Shown in pieces: positions 46,181 through 54,428 of a stretch of 64,000 nucleotides of DNA (its first letter is position 1; each line of letters opens with the position of its first letter). A program made the position numbers and the translations under genes. The notes beneath the pieces were generated by a model. That model was not told the DNA's origin. It was given only the letters and a program-made list of their open reading frames with translations, and ran no database searches. The stretch is from Pelagivirga sediminicola (GTDB taxonomy: Bacteria > Pseudomonadota > Alphaproteobacteria > Rhodobacterales > Rhodobacteraceae): NCBI RefSeq assembly GCF_003072125.1, contig NZ_QCYH01000005.1, positions 62,001 through 126,000 of the forward strand, given 5' to 3'.

Positions 46181-46310
46181 GCACGATGCCGGGGATATAT
46201 CCCAGGATGGTCAGCAGGATGTTGATCCAGAAATGCTTGCCCAGTCCGACCTGAAGGAACACGCCGAGCGGCGGCAGCAGGATCGCGATGACGATGCGGA
46301 TGAAATCCAA
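46131..46310 (-). CDS. YqaE/Pmp3 family small membrane protein
   Basis: A 59-residue proteolipid-like protein with two membrane segments and the Pmp3/YqaE signature: DFIRIVIAILLPPLGVFLQVG, then FWINILLTILGYIPGIVHAVYII. Homologues are induced by salt, cold and osmotic stress and influence membrane potential. The start is a TTG at 46310 with AAAGGAG six bases upstream, so it is easily missed by gene finders that look for ATG. A GGAAC-N17-GGTT promoter precedes it. Confidence 0.9.
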   Translation of the reverse strand: MDFIRIVIAILLPPLGVFLQVGLGKHFWINILLTILGYIPGIVHAVYIIASRGPGRATR

Positions 46311-46352
46311 GGTGGCTCCTTTCAGGGGGCGGTGTGCTGTCTGTGGCGGTGC

Positions 46353-46378
46353 AACCCCTCGCGGGACGGTTTGGTTCC
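46353..46378 (-). promoter_or_regulatory. EcfG-type general-stress promoter of yqaE-DUF4112
   Basis: On the minus strand GGAAC (46378-46374) and GGTT (46356-46353) are separated by 17 bp. It sits in the gap between the hdeD-like stop at 46390 and the yqaE TTG at 46310. Confidence 0.65.
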
Positions 46379-46389
46379 GCCCCTTTGCT

Positions 46390-47028
46390 TCAGGAGGCGT
46401 CCGCCGACGTCCCGCGCGCGGCGGCCAGCCGGGCGGATGTGCTGCCGATGGCAATCAGGATCACGCCCCAGATCGTCAGGTCGATCCCCAGCAGAACGCC
46501 CGGCACCCACGCCGCGCTGAAGGGCAGCCCGCTGATCAGCATGACGGCCAGGATCAGCGACAGCGCCCCGCCCGCAATCATCCAGCCGCCGCCGGTGCCA
46601 TCGCGCAGCAGGCGGATGCCGTAATACACCCGCACCGCCCCGCTGGCCGCGAAAAACGCGATGATCAGCGCGGTCAGTGTCAGCAGGCCGAGCATGGGTT
46701 GCAGCAGGATCAGCACCCCGATGAGCACGGACAGGGCCGCCCCCAGTGCCGCGGACAGCATGTGCCAGCCATGACGGCGGCGGATCGCGGCAATGATGCC
46801 GACAAGGCCGCTGGCCACCAGAACCCACCCCGCCACGAGGGTCGCCGTGAAGGACGCAAGCAGCGGCATGGCGATGGCGATGAGCCCGCCGATCAGGGTG
46901 ACGATGCCGATGATCAGCAGCAGCCACTTGTTATGCGCCGCCTCCTGCCCGGCGGCATAGGCCGCGGCGCTGGCGGGGCTGTCCGGTGCGGTCTTGTCAA
47001 TCGGGCGAGGGGTGTGTTCATCGGTCAT
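46390..47028 (-). CDS. HdeD family acid-resistance-like membrane protein
   Basis: A 212-residue protein with about six hydrophobic segments in the HdeD pattern: WLLLIIGIVTLIGGLIAIAMPLLA at the start and repeated Gly-rich helices such as ALSVLIGVLILLQPMLGLLTL. HdeD homologues contribute to acid and stress tolerance of the membrane, though the mechanism is unclear. The N-terminal 35 residues are polar and extra. The start at 47028 was preferred to an upstream in-frame ATG at 47076 that overlaps the phospholipase gene. It lies 44 bp behind that gene and is probably cotranscribed. Confidence 0.85.
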   Translation of the reverse strand: MTDEHTPRPIDKTAPDSPASAAAYAAGQEAAHNKWLLLIIGIVTLIGGLIAIAMPLLASFTATLVAGWVLVASGLVGIIAAIRRRHGWHMLSAALGAALSVLIGVLILLQPMLGLLTLTALIIAFFAASGAVRVYYGIRLLRDGTGGGWMIAGGALSLILAVMLISGLPFSAAWVPGVLLGIDLTIWGVILIAIGSTSARLAAARGTSADAS

Positions 47029-47072
47029 GTCGTCATCTTCCCTTGGGCTGGTGCGCCAGACGGGCGCGAAGA

Positions 47073-48689
47073 TCAAACCATGGCTTCGGGGATACCGGGC
47101 AGGCGGCGCCCGAACGATTCGGCAGGGCGCACGTCATAGGGGACGAGAAACCCCTTGCGCTGCTCGGGCGCGCTGTCCGCGTTTTGCCGCGCGCGTTCGG
47201 CCCACAGCGCCGCGGCGGTGGCCGGATCGTAAAACTCATCGCCTGCATCATCGCCCAGCCAATGGCTGAAGATGCGCCCGCGCAGATCCTCGACTTGGGC
47301 GGTCTGGTTCAGCATGACACCCGCTTCGGTATCCCAGTTGAGCGAGCGCCCGTTAAGGTTGGCCGACGACACGATGGCGCGGTCGCAATCGAAGATCGAA
47401 ACCTTGGAATGCACATAGATGATGGGCGAGCCGCACAGCGTGTCACGCCCGTCCGTGTCCAGCGCCTTGGGGCGCACGGGCGAGCAGATGGTGAACCGCT
47501 CGCCAAACGCTCCGCGCAGGATGGCCACGCATTTGGCCTGCAGGAATTCGCCATAGCGCGCGTCCGATCCGGTGTTGCCGTCGAAGGCAACCGTCTCCGG
47601 CGCCGCCGGCAGGACCACGATCAGCGACAGCGCCGGATTGGCCCGCGCCGCCCGCGCCAGCCGGTGACAAAGCGGTCGGTCGCGCAGAAACTGCGTCTCC
47701 AGATAGATCAGGCCGCGCGCGCGGGCGACCAGACGATGATGATCGTCGGATATGGTGCGCACCATCGGTTTGGGCCCCAGAAACGGCCAGTCCGTCTTGC
47801 GCCTGCGCGACAGGGTGCGCAGCAGCCGCCCTTCGGCCATTGGCGCGCTCTGGCCCGCGACGACGCGCAGGAATTCTTCCAGATGGCTGTGAACATCCGC
47901 GGCCACGGGACCGGTGCACATCAGTTGCACGTCCTGCCATGTCTCGTCGCGCACCCGCTCGTGCCGCTTGGTATCATAGCGCCGCTCGTCCAGATCCAGC
48001 CCGCCGATAAAGGCCATGCTGCGGTCGATGACGCAGATTTTCTGATGATGGGTGCCGGGAACCAAGGGCGGAACGGGCCACTTGCGCGCGTATAACGTGC
48101 CGTCCGGGCCGGTGTTCAAAAGCGGGCGCAGGCCCGGGCTGCATTCCAGGAACCGCGCGCGCTCGGACGCGGGCGCCTCATTGAGACGCGTGGCCGTCTG
48201 GCCCACTTCCTTGACCAGCCGCGGCCACAAGACAAGGCGCGGCGCGATCCCCACGCGGGCGGAATGCGCGGCGTTGGTGACCGTCAGGTCAGCTTTCGGC
48301 CCCGCCAGCTCGCGCGCGAACACGAAAGCGCGGCGCGATTTCCATGATGCAAAGTGCAGATCGGGGGCAAGAACCGGGTCGAAATCCGACAACACGAAAG
48401 TCAGCGCGATCCCCTTGCGCAGGACATGCGTTATCAGGTCGAACCAATCGTCGCCGATGGCGCGCCCCTCGTCGCTGCGCAGCTTGGTGCTGAGGTCGAA
48501 GACGCGATACCCGGCTGAAATCTCGGTCTTGGCCGAAAGGAATGCCCGCTCCATCGCCGGGTATACCTCCTCGGCGGTCAGCAGAACCTTGACCTCGCCA
48601 CTGTTGCCCTTCCGCCCCTCGCACGCGCCTTCAGCGCTGCCGACGGATGGCGGCGCATCGGGTCTCGTCGATGACTCCGGGTTCAGCAT
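47073..48689 (-). CDS. Phospholipase D-family protein
   Basis: A 538-residue protein with two HKD motifs of the phospholipase D/cardiolipin synthase superfamily. The first is HHQKICVIDRSMAFIGGLDL (about 225-245), the second HSKVSIFDCDRAIVSSANLNGRS (about 430-455). Both catalytic His-Lys pairs are intact. No signal peptide or transmembrane helix is seen. It may remodel phospholipids during envelope stress. The ATG at 48689 has AAAGGGG upstream. A perfect GGAAC-N17-CGTT promoter precedes it. Confidence 0.88.
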   Translation of the reverse strand: MLNPESSTRPDAPPSVGSAEGACEGRKGNSGEVKVLLTAEEVYPAMERAFLSAKTEISAGYRVFDLSTKLRSDEGRAIGDDWFDLITHVLRKGIALTFVLSDFDPVLAPDLHFASWKSRRAFVFARELAGPKADLTVTNAAHSARVGIAPRLVLWPRLVKEVGQTATRLNEAPASERARFLECSPGLRPLLNTGPDGTLYARKWPVPPLVPGTHHQKICVIDRSMAFIGGLDLDERRYDTKRHERVRDETWQDVQLMCTGPVAADVHSHLEEFLRVVAGQSAPMAEGRLLRTLSRRRKTDWPFLGPKPMVRTISDDHHRLVARARGLIYLETQFLRDRPLCHRLARAARANPALSLIVVLPAAPETVAFDGNTGSDARYGEFLQAKCVAILRGAFGERFTICSPVRPKALDTDGRDTLCGSPIIYVHSKVSIFDCDRAIVSSANLNGRSLNWDTEAGVMLNQTAQVEDLRGRIFSHWLGDDAGDEFYDPATAAALWAERARQNADSAPEQRKGFLVPYDVRPAESFGRRLPGIPEAMV

Positions 48690-48750
48690 CAAATCCCCTT
48701 TGTGAGATGGCTTGCGCGGTGCCCTGATGCACCGCGGCGCCACATGGGGC

Positions 48751-48776
48751 AACGTCGCGTGCCTTAAAGGGGTTCC
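48751..48776 (-). promoter_or_regulatory. EcfG-type general-stress promoter of the phospholipase D gene (perfect consensus)
   Basis: On the minus strand GGAAC (48776-48772) and CGTT (48754-48751) are separated by 17 bp, an exact match to the EcfG consensus. The -10 lies 61 bp before the ATG at 48689. Confidence 0.8.
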
Positions 48777-48786
48777 ACGGGCAGTG

Positions 48787-48924
48787 TCAGTCCTCGGCCT
48801 CGTCCATCTGTTGCAACTGGCGCAGCAGCCGTTCCATCTCGGACGGCATCTTCTGCGGCTCGGCGTCGCGATAAGCGCGCTTGAGGTTGCTGGCCACGGG
48901 GTCTGTTTCGATCATGCTCATCAT
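48787..48924 (-). CDS. Small NepR-like protein (possible anti-sigma factor)
   Basis: A 45-residue protein with the pattern VASNLKRAYRDAEPQKMPSEMERLLRQLQ. This resembles the core of NepR, the anti-sigma factor that holds EcfG inactive (a helix with LKxxYxxx, a Pro, then a second helix with LLxxL). It is shorter than typical NepR, and phyR and ecfG are not adjacent, so this is a proposal. The ATG at 48924 has AGGG about 8 nt upstream, and two more Met codons follow. A GGAAC-N16-CGGTT promoter lies upstream, which would fit autoregulation. Confidence 0.5.
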   Translation of the reverse strand: MMSMIETDPVASNLKRAYRDAEPQKMPSEMERLLRQLQQMDEAED

Positions 48925-48995
48925 TTTATCTGCCCTACACTCTGTGCGGCGCTTCTGCGCTTGCCCCGCCGACGTCAGGTAATGGTTGCCGTCCC

Positions 48996-49021
48996 AACCG
49001 ACGCGGACCGCAAAAGGTTCC
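48996..49021 (-). promoter_or_regulatory. EcfG-type promoter of the NepR-like gene
   Basis: On the minus strand GGAAC (49021-49017) is followed after 16 bp by CGGTT (49000-48996), one base longer than the CGTT consensus. It lies about 72 bp before the ATG at 48924. Confidence 0.55.
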
Positions 49022-49179
49022 TGCGGCAATTCCGAGCCTAGCCCAGTGTTGCCAAATTATCGGTTAACGGGCGCGCCGACAGGGCGGTTTGCACCGCCGG
49101 GCTGCGTGGCTGCGCCGATACCGCTTGTCTTTCGGGCACTTATTTCCCAAAAATGCGGCGAAATGGCGGGGGTTGCGCA

Positions 49180-52100
49180 ATGCATGATGACTGGTCCCAG
49201 ATACTTCGGGATGAATGGGGTATGGACGCGCGGCTGACGCGGCTGGACGGCGAATACGACCTCAATTTTCGCGCCGAAACCCGACAGGGCGCCTATATCC
49301 TCAAGGTGATGCGCGCGGGCTGTGAGGCGGGCTTTGTCGATATGCAGGTGGGGGCGCTGAACCACGCGCTGGCGGCGGCGCCCGATTTGCCGATCCCGCG
49401 CGCGATCCCGGCACTGAGCGGCGCGCAGGCGGTGACGGCGCAGGATGCGGCCGGGCAGGCGCGGGTGATCTGGCTGCAGGAGGCGCTGCCGGGTGTGTGC
49501 TATGCCGATTTCCGCCCGCATTCGCCCGCGCTGATCGAGGATCTGGGCGCGCAAATCGGCGCGCTGGCGGGCGCGCTGAACGGGTTCGAGCATCCCGGCC
49601 TCGCCCGCGATTTCAAGTGGAACCTGATACAGGGCGGCTGGATCGCGGGCCATCTGGACGCCATCACCGATTCCGCGCGCCGCGCGATCCTGCAGGGCAT
49701 TGTCCAGCGGTTCGAAGGGCTTGGCGGCGCCCTGGGCGCGCTGCCGGTTCAGGCGATCCACAATGACGTGAATGATTACAATATCCTCGTGTCGCTGGAT
49801 GGCACGCGGCCCGTGGTGTCCGGCTTGATCGACATGGGCGATATGTGCGCCGCGCCGCGGATCTGCGATCTGGCCATCGCCGCGGCCTATGTCGTGCTGG
49901 ACCACCCCGCGCCCGAAGCGGCGCTGGAGGCGCTGGTGCGCGGCTATCACCGCGCCAACCCGCTGACCGGGCCGGAGCTGGACATGCTATTGCCGCTGCT
50001 GCAGATGCGGCTGGCGGTGAGCGTGGTCAATTCAACGCTTATGGCGCAGGAGAACCCGGACGATCCCTATGTGACGATCTCGCAGGCACCTGCGTGGCGG
50101 TTTCTTGAGGGGCCGCAACCGGGCGGCGATCTGCTCGCCTACCGCCTGCGCGCGGTCTGCGGCCTGCCGATCAGCGATGCGGCGACGCGCATCATGGCGT
50201 GGCTGGAGGGCGCCCGCGGCAGTTTCGCGCCGGTGATGGAGGGCGATCTGGCCGCCGCCCCCATGGGCGCGCTGTCGGTCGAGGCATGCGCGGTGCCGCG
50301 CGATCCATTTCACCTGAGTCAGCCGGAGGCGGCGGTCATCGGCAGCGACCGCTTCGGCTCGGATGATCTGTGGCTGGGATATTACGGCGAGCCGCGTCTG
50401 ATCTACACCGCGCCCGCGTTCCGCAAGGGGCCTTGGAACGCATCGAACCGGCGCACCGTTCACATGGGGATCGACGTGTTCGCGCCCGCCGGCCGCGCCG
50501 TCTTCACCCCGCTGGCCGCGACGGTCTATTTCACCGAAAAGCGCGACACGCCGCTGGATTACGGCGGTATGGTGATCCTCGCGCATGTCACGCCCGAGGG
50601 CGATGAATTCCACACGCTTTACGGTCATCTGGACCCTGCCAGTTTCGCCCATCTGCGCGAAGGCCAGACGCTGGCGGCGGGCGAGGCATTTGCCAGCCTT
50701 GGCGATGATACCTGCAACGGCGGCTGGGCGCCGCACCTGCATTTTCAACTGGCGCTGACGCTGGCGGGGATGGGCAATGACTGGCCCGGCGTCGCCGACC
50801 CGGACGAGGCCGAGCTGTGGCGCGCCATCTGCCCGAACCCCGCCGCGCTGATGAACCTCGCGGATGCCAAGGTGACCTACAGTCCACCCGACAAGGCGGC
50901 TGTTCTGGAGATGCGGCAACAGCATTTCGGCAGCAACCTCAAGCTGAGCTATACCGATCCGGTGATGCTGCTGCGCGGCTGGCGGCATCACATGTTCGAC
51001 GATTGGGGGCGTCCCTATCTGGATGCCTACAACAACGTGCCGCATGTCGGCCATGCGCATCCGCGCATTCAGGCGGTGGTGGCGGATCAGTTGCTACGCA
51101 TGAACTCCAACACCCGTTACCTGCACCCCACGCAGGCGGAATTTGCCGAAAAACTGCTGTCCAAGATGCCGCCGCACCTGTCCGTCTGCTATTTCGTCAA
51201 TTCGGGCAGCGAGGCCAACGAGCTGGCCCTGCGCCTTGCCCGCGCTGCGACCGGCGGGCGCGGGATCGTCACGCCCAATCATGGCTATCATGGCAACACC
51301 ACGGGCGCGATCGACATATCCGCCTATAAATTCAACGCCAAGGGCGGCATCGGGCGGCCCGATCACGTGGCGCTGGTGGACCTGCCCGATGATTATCGCG
51401 GACCCCATCGCCGGGACAATCCGCAGGCGGGCGGGCTTTATGCCGCGCAGGTGCAGGTGGCGATCAAAGCGCTGCAGAAACGCGGCCACACCCTTGCCGG
51501 GTTCATTGCCGAGACGTTCCCGTCGGTCGGCGGCCAGATCATCCCGCCACCGGGATATCTGAGCGAGGTCTACAAGCGCATCCGCGCCGCCGGCGGCGTG
51601 TGCATCGCCGACGAGGTGCAGACCGGGCTGGGCCGTCTGGGCCAGCATTACTTTGCGTTTGAGGCGCTGGGCGCATCGCCCGACATGGTCGTGCTGGGCA
51701 AACCCATCGGCAACGGCCACCCGCTTGGCGTCGTGGTGACAACCCCGCAGATCGCCGAGGCGTTTGCGCAGGGCCCAGAGTTTTTCTCGACCTTCGGCGG
51801 GTCGACCCTGTCCTGCCGCGTGGGCAAGACGGTGCTGGATATCGTCGACGACGAGGGTTTGGCACAGAACGCTGCCAACATGGGCGCGCGCCTGATGGCG
51901 GGTCTGAAGGCGCTGATGAACCGGCACGAGGCGATTGGCGATGTGCGCGGCATGGGGCTGTTCGTGGGGGTCGAGCTGGTGACGGACCGCCGGGGCCGCA
52001 CCCCGGCGACCGGCATCGCCGCCTATGTGATGAACCGCATGCGCGAGCACCGCATCCTGATGGGGCGCGAGGGGCCGGACGACAACATCCTGAAAATCCG

Positions 52101-52197
52101 CCCACCGCTGACCATCGACGCGGAGGGGATCGACATGATCCTGCACGTTCTGGATAATGTGCTGGCCGAGACGGGCGCGCAGATGCCGCCGCGCTAA
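49180..52197 (+). CDS. Fusion protein: APH-type kinase, M23 peptidase-like domain and class III aminotransferase
   Basis: A 1005-residue protein in three parts. Residues 1-330 are an aminoglycoside phosphotransferase/hydroxylysine kinase-like domain (catalytic IHNDVNDYNIL near 193, then LIDMGD near 217). Residues 380-550 are an M23-type domain with its zinc ligands in place (HMGID at 428-432, HLHF at 519-522). Residues 585-1005 are a PLP-dependent class III aminotransferase (DEVQTGLGRLG, active lysine near 841 in LGKPIGNG). Kinase plus aminotransferase-fold lyase suggests phosphorylation of an amino alcohol and removal of phosphate and ammonia, as with hydroxylysine or ethanolamine. Start at 49180; 49153 is an alternative. 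Confidence 0.88.
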   Translation: MHDDWSQILRDEWGMDARLTRLDGEYDLNFRAETRQGAYILKVMRAGCEAGFVDMQVGALNHALAAAPDLPIPRAIPALSGAQAVTAQDAAGQARVIWLQEALPGVCYADFRPHSPALIEDLGAQIGALAGALNGFEHPGLARDFKWNLIQGGWIAGHLDAITDSARRAILQGIVQRFEGLGGALGALPVQAIHNDVNDYNILVSLDGTRPVVSGLIDMGDMCAAPRICDLAIAAAYVVLDHPAPEAALEALVRGYHRANPLTGPELDMLLPLLQMRLAVSVVNSTLMAQENPDDPYVTISQAPAWRFLEGPQPGGDLLAYRLRAVCGLPISDAATRIMAWLEGARGSFAPVMEGDLAAAPMGALSVEACAVPRDPFHLSQPEAAVIGSDRFGSDDLWLGYYGEPRLIYTAPAFRKGPWNASNRRTVHMGIDVFAPAGRAVFTPLAATVYFTEKRDTPLDYGGMVILAHVTPEGDEFHTLYGHLDPASFAHLREGQTLAAGEAFASLGDDTCNGGWAPHLHFQLALTLAGMGNDWPGVADPDEAELWRAICPNPAALMNLADAKVTYSPPDKAAVLEMRQQHFGSNLKLSYTDPVMLLRGWRHHMFDDWGRPYLDAYNNVPHVGHAHPRIQAVVADQLLRMNSNTRYLHPTQAEFAEKLLSKMPPHLSVCYFVNSGSEANELALRLARAATGGRGIVTPNHGYHGNTTGAIDISAYKFNAKGGIGRPDHVALVDLPDDYRGPHRRDNPQAGGLYAAQVQVAIKALQKRGHTLAGFIAETFPSVGGQIIPPPGYLSEVYKRIRAAGGVCIADEVQTGLGRLGQHYFAFEALGASPDMVVLGKPIGNGHPLGVVVTTPQIAEAFAQGPEFFSTFGGSTLSCRVGKTVLDIVDDEGLAQNAANMGARLMAGLKALMNRHEAIGDVRGMGLFVGVELVTDRRGRTPATGIAAYVMNRMREHRILMGREGPDDNILKIRPPLTIDAEGIDMILHVLDNVLAETGAQMPPR

Positions 52198-52288
52198 GGC
52201 TATACATTGTGCGCCATAGCGGTTAGATGCGGCAACTTGCGCCGCCGTATTCGCGCGCGCCCTTGAAACAGCAGAAAATCCAGATCCC

Positions 52289-54403
52289 GTGAAAACAGCT
52301 CTTGCCGATGCCATTGCCGCCCGTGGTTACACCACGCTCACCCCTGTTCAGGAGGCGGTGACAAATCCCGATCTGACCGGCGCCGACATGCTGGTGTCCG
52401 CCCAGACCGGATCGGGCAAGACGCTGGGCTTTGGCCTGGCCATCGCGCCGACCCTGCTGGGGGAGGCCGAGAAATTCGACGAGGCCGCCGCGCCGCTGGC
52501 GCTGGTCATCGCGCCGACCCGCGAGCTGGCCTTGCAGGTCAAGCGCGAGCTGACATGGCTCTATGCCGGGGCGAATGCGGTGCTGGCGTCCTGCGTCGGC
52601 GGCATGGACATGCGCGACGAGCGGCGCGCATTGGCGCGCGGCGCGCATATCGTCGTCGCCACGCCGGGGCGCCTGCGCGATCATATCATGCGCGGCTCGA
52701 TTGACCTGAGCGCCTTGCGCGCCGTGATTCTGGACGAGGCGGACGAGATGCTGGACCTCGGATTCCGCGAGGATCTGGAGTTCATCCTGGGCGAGGCGCC
52801 GGACGAGCGGCAGACGCTGCTGTTTTCGGCCACCGTCCCCGCCGCCATCGCCAAGCTGGCGCAGGGGTTTCAAAAGGACGCCGTGCGCGTCAGCACGGCC
52901 AATGCCGAGGCAGGCCAGCACGCCGATATCGAATACCGCGCGATGAACGTCTCGCCCCGCGACGGCGAAAACGCCATCATCAACGTGCTGCGCTACTACG
53001 AATCGCCCAACGCCATCGTGTTCTGCAACACCCGCGCCATGGTCGCCCGCCTGACCACGCGTCTGTCCAATCGCGGCTTTGCCGTGGTGGCGCTGTCGGG
53101 CGAGTTGACGCAGTCCGAGCGCACCCACGCGCTGCAAGCCATGCGCGACGGGCGTGCCCGCGTCTGCGTCGCCACCGATGTGGCAGCCAGAGGCATCGAC
53201 CTGCCCAACCTCGATCTGGTGGTGCATGCCGAACTGCCCGGCAGCCATGAGACGTTGCTGCACCGCTCCGGCCGCACGGGCCGCGCGGGGCGCAAGGGCG
53301 TCAGCGTTCTGATCGTGCCGCCGGTGGCCCGCAAGAAGGCCGAGCGCATCCTGAACTGGGCGAAGCTGCGCGCCGAATGGGGCCCTGCTCCTTCCGCTGA
53401 CGAGGTGTCGGCCAAGGACGAAGAGCGCATGATGAATGACGAGGCGTGGGCCGAGGCGATCACCGAAAGTGAGGCGCCCGCCATCGCCAAGCTGATCGAG
53501 CGGTTCACACCCGAACAGATCGCCGCCGCCTATCTGCGCCAGTATCACAGCCGCCATTCAGCGCCCGAGGATCTGGGCGATCCGGGCGAAAAACCCATCC
53601 CGCGCGCCGCGTTCGGCCCGTCGGTGTGGTTCTCCGTCTCGGGTGGACGTGACAAGGGCGCCGAGCCGCGCCGTCTGCTGCCGATGCTGTGCAAGGCGGG
53701 CGGGATCACCCGCGACGATATCGGCGCGATCCGCGTGGGCGATAGTGAGAGCTATGTCGAACTGCGCAAACCTGCGGTCGCCGGGTTCAAGGCGTCGATT
53801 GGCGAGAATATGCGCGTCGAGGACGGCGCCGAGGTGACCGAGCTGTCACAGCCCCCGGCAATCGCTCAGCGCCCCGCCGCCAAGCCGCGCCCCGGCCCCA
53901 AGCCCGAATGGAAGAAACCGGCGCCCAAAGGCCCGCCGCCTGCCAGCCAGATGGACGATCTGCCCGCCATCCTGCCGCAGGCCGAGCAGCCGGAGCGCAA
54001 GCCGCGCGCCAAAAGCACTGCGCCGGTGCAGTATGACGACGCGCCCGCGCCGCGTCACAAGAAGCCCAAGGCAGATGCACCGAACAAGCCGCATCGCACG
54101 GGGCCCAAGCCCGACTTCACCCGCGACGGCGCGGTCAGCGGCACGGCGCCGAAACCCAAATGGAAGGGCAAGCCGGGTCCATCCGGCCCCGGCAGCGCGC
54201 CTGCTGTGGGCAAGCCCAGCAGCAAGAAGAACCGCGCCCGCGCGGCGGCCAAAGCGGCCGAAGGATACACCAGCAAACCCGGCAAGCCGGGTGCGAAACC
54301 CGCAGGCAAGCCATTCGGCAAACCCGGCGCGAAACCCGGTGGCAAACCGCGCGGCGCGGCGGCCAAGGGCGGCAGCGCCGCACCGAAGCGTAGCAAGGAT
54401 TGA
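52289..54403 (+). CDS. DEAD-box RNA helicase with DbpA-type RNA-binding domain and basic tail
   Basis: A 704-residue ATP-dependent RNA helicase. The core has AQTGSGKT (about 38-45), PTRELA, DEAD (about 150), SAT, and the C-terminal HRSGRTGRAG. A DbpA-type RNA-binding domain follows (about 440-510, VWFSVSGGRDKGAEPRRLLPML), as in CsdA/DbpA enzymes of ribosome assembly and cold adaptation. Residues 515-704 form a long low-complexity tail of Lys, Pro, Gly and Ala with repeats of the GKPGAKPxGKP kind near the end. The start is a GTG at 52289. Transcription is separate from the neighbours. Confidence 0.93.
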   Translation: MKTALADAIAARGYTTLTPVQEAVTNPDLTGADMLVSAQTGSGKTLGFGLAIAPTLLGEAEKFDEAAAPLALVIAPTRELALQVKRELTWLYAGANAVLASCVGGMDMRDERRALARGAHIVVATPGRLRDHIMRGSIDLSALRAVILDEADEMLDLGFREDLEFILGEAPDERQTLLFSATVPAAIAKLAQGFQKDAVRVSTANAEAGQHADIEYRAMNVSPRDGENAIINVLRYYESPNAIVFCNTRAMVARLTTRLSNRGFAVVALSGELTQSERTHALQAMRDGRARVCVATDVAARGIDLPNLDLVVHAELPGSHETLLHRSGRTGRAGRKGVSVLIVPPVARKKAERILNWAKLRAEWGPAPSADEVSAKDEERMMNDEAWAEAITESEAPAIAKLIERFTPEQIAAAYLRQYHSRHSAPEDLGDPGEKPIPRAAFGPSVWFSVSGGRDKGAEPRRLLPMLCKAGGITRDDIGAIRVGDSESYVELRKPAVAGFKASIGENMRVEDGAEVTELSQPPAIAQRPAAKPRPGPKPEWKKPAPKGPPPASQMDDLPAILPQAEQPERKPRAKSTAPVQYDDAPAPRHKKPKADAPNKPHRTGPKPDFTRDGAVSGTAPKPKWKGKPGPSGPGSAPAVGKPSSKKNRARAAAKAAEGYTSKPGKPGAKPAGKPFGKPGAKPGGKPRGAAAKGGSAAPKRSKD

Positions 54404-54428
54404 CGCGCCGCGTCGCGGCAGATTTGCG

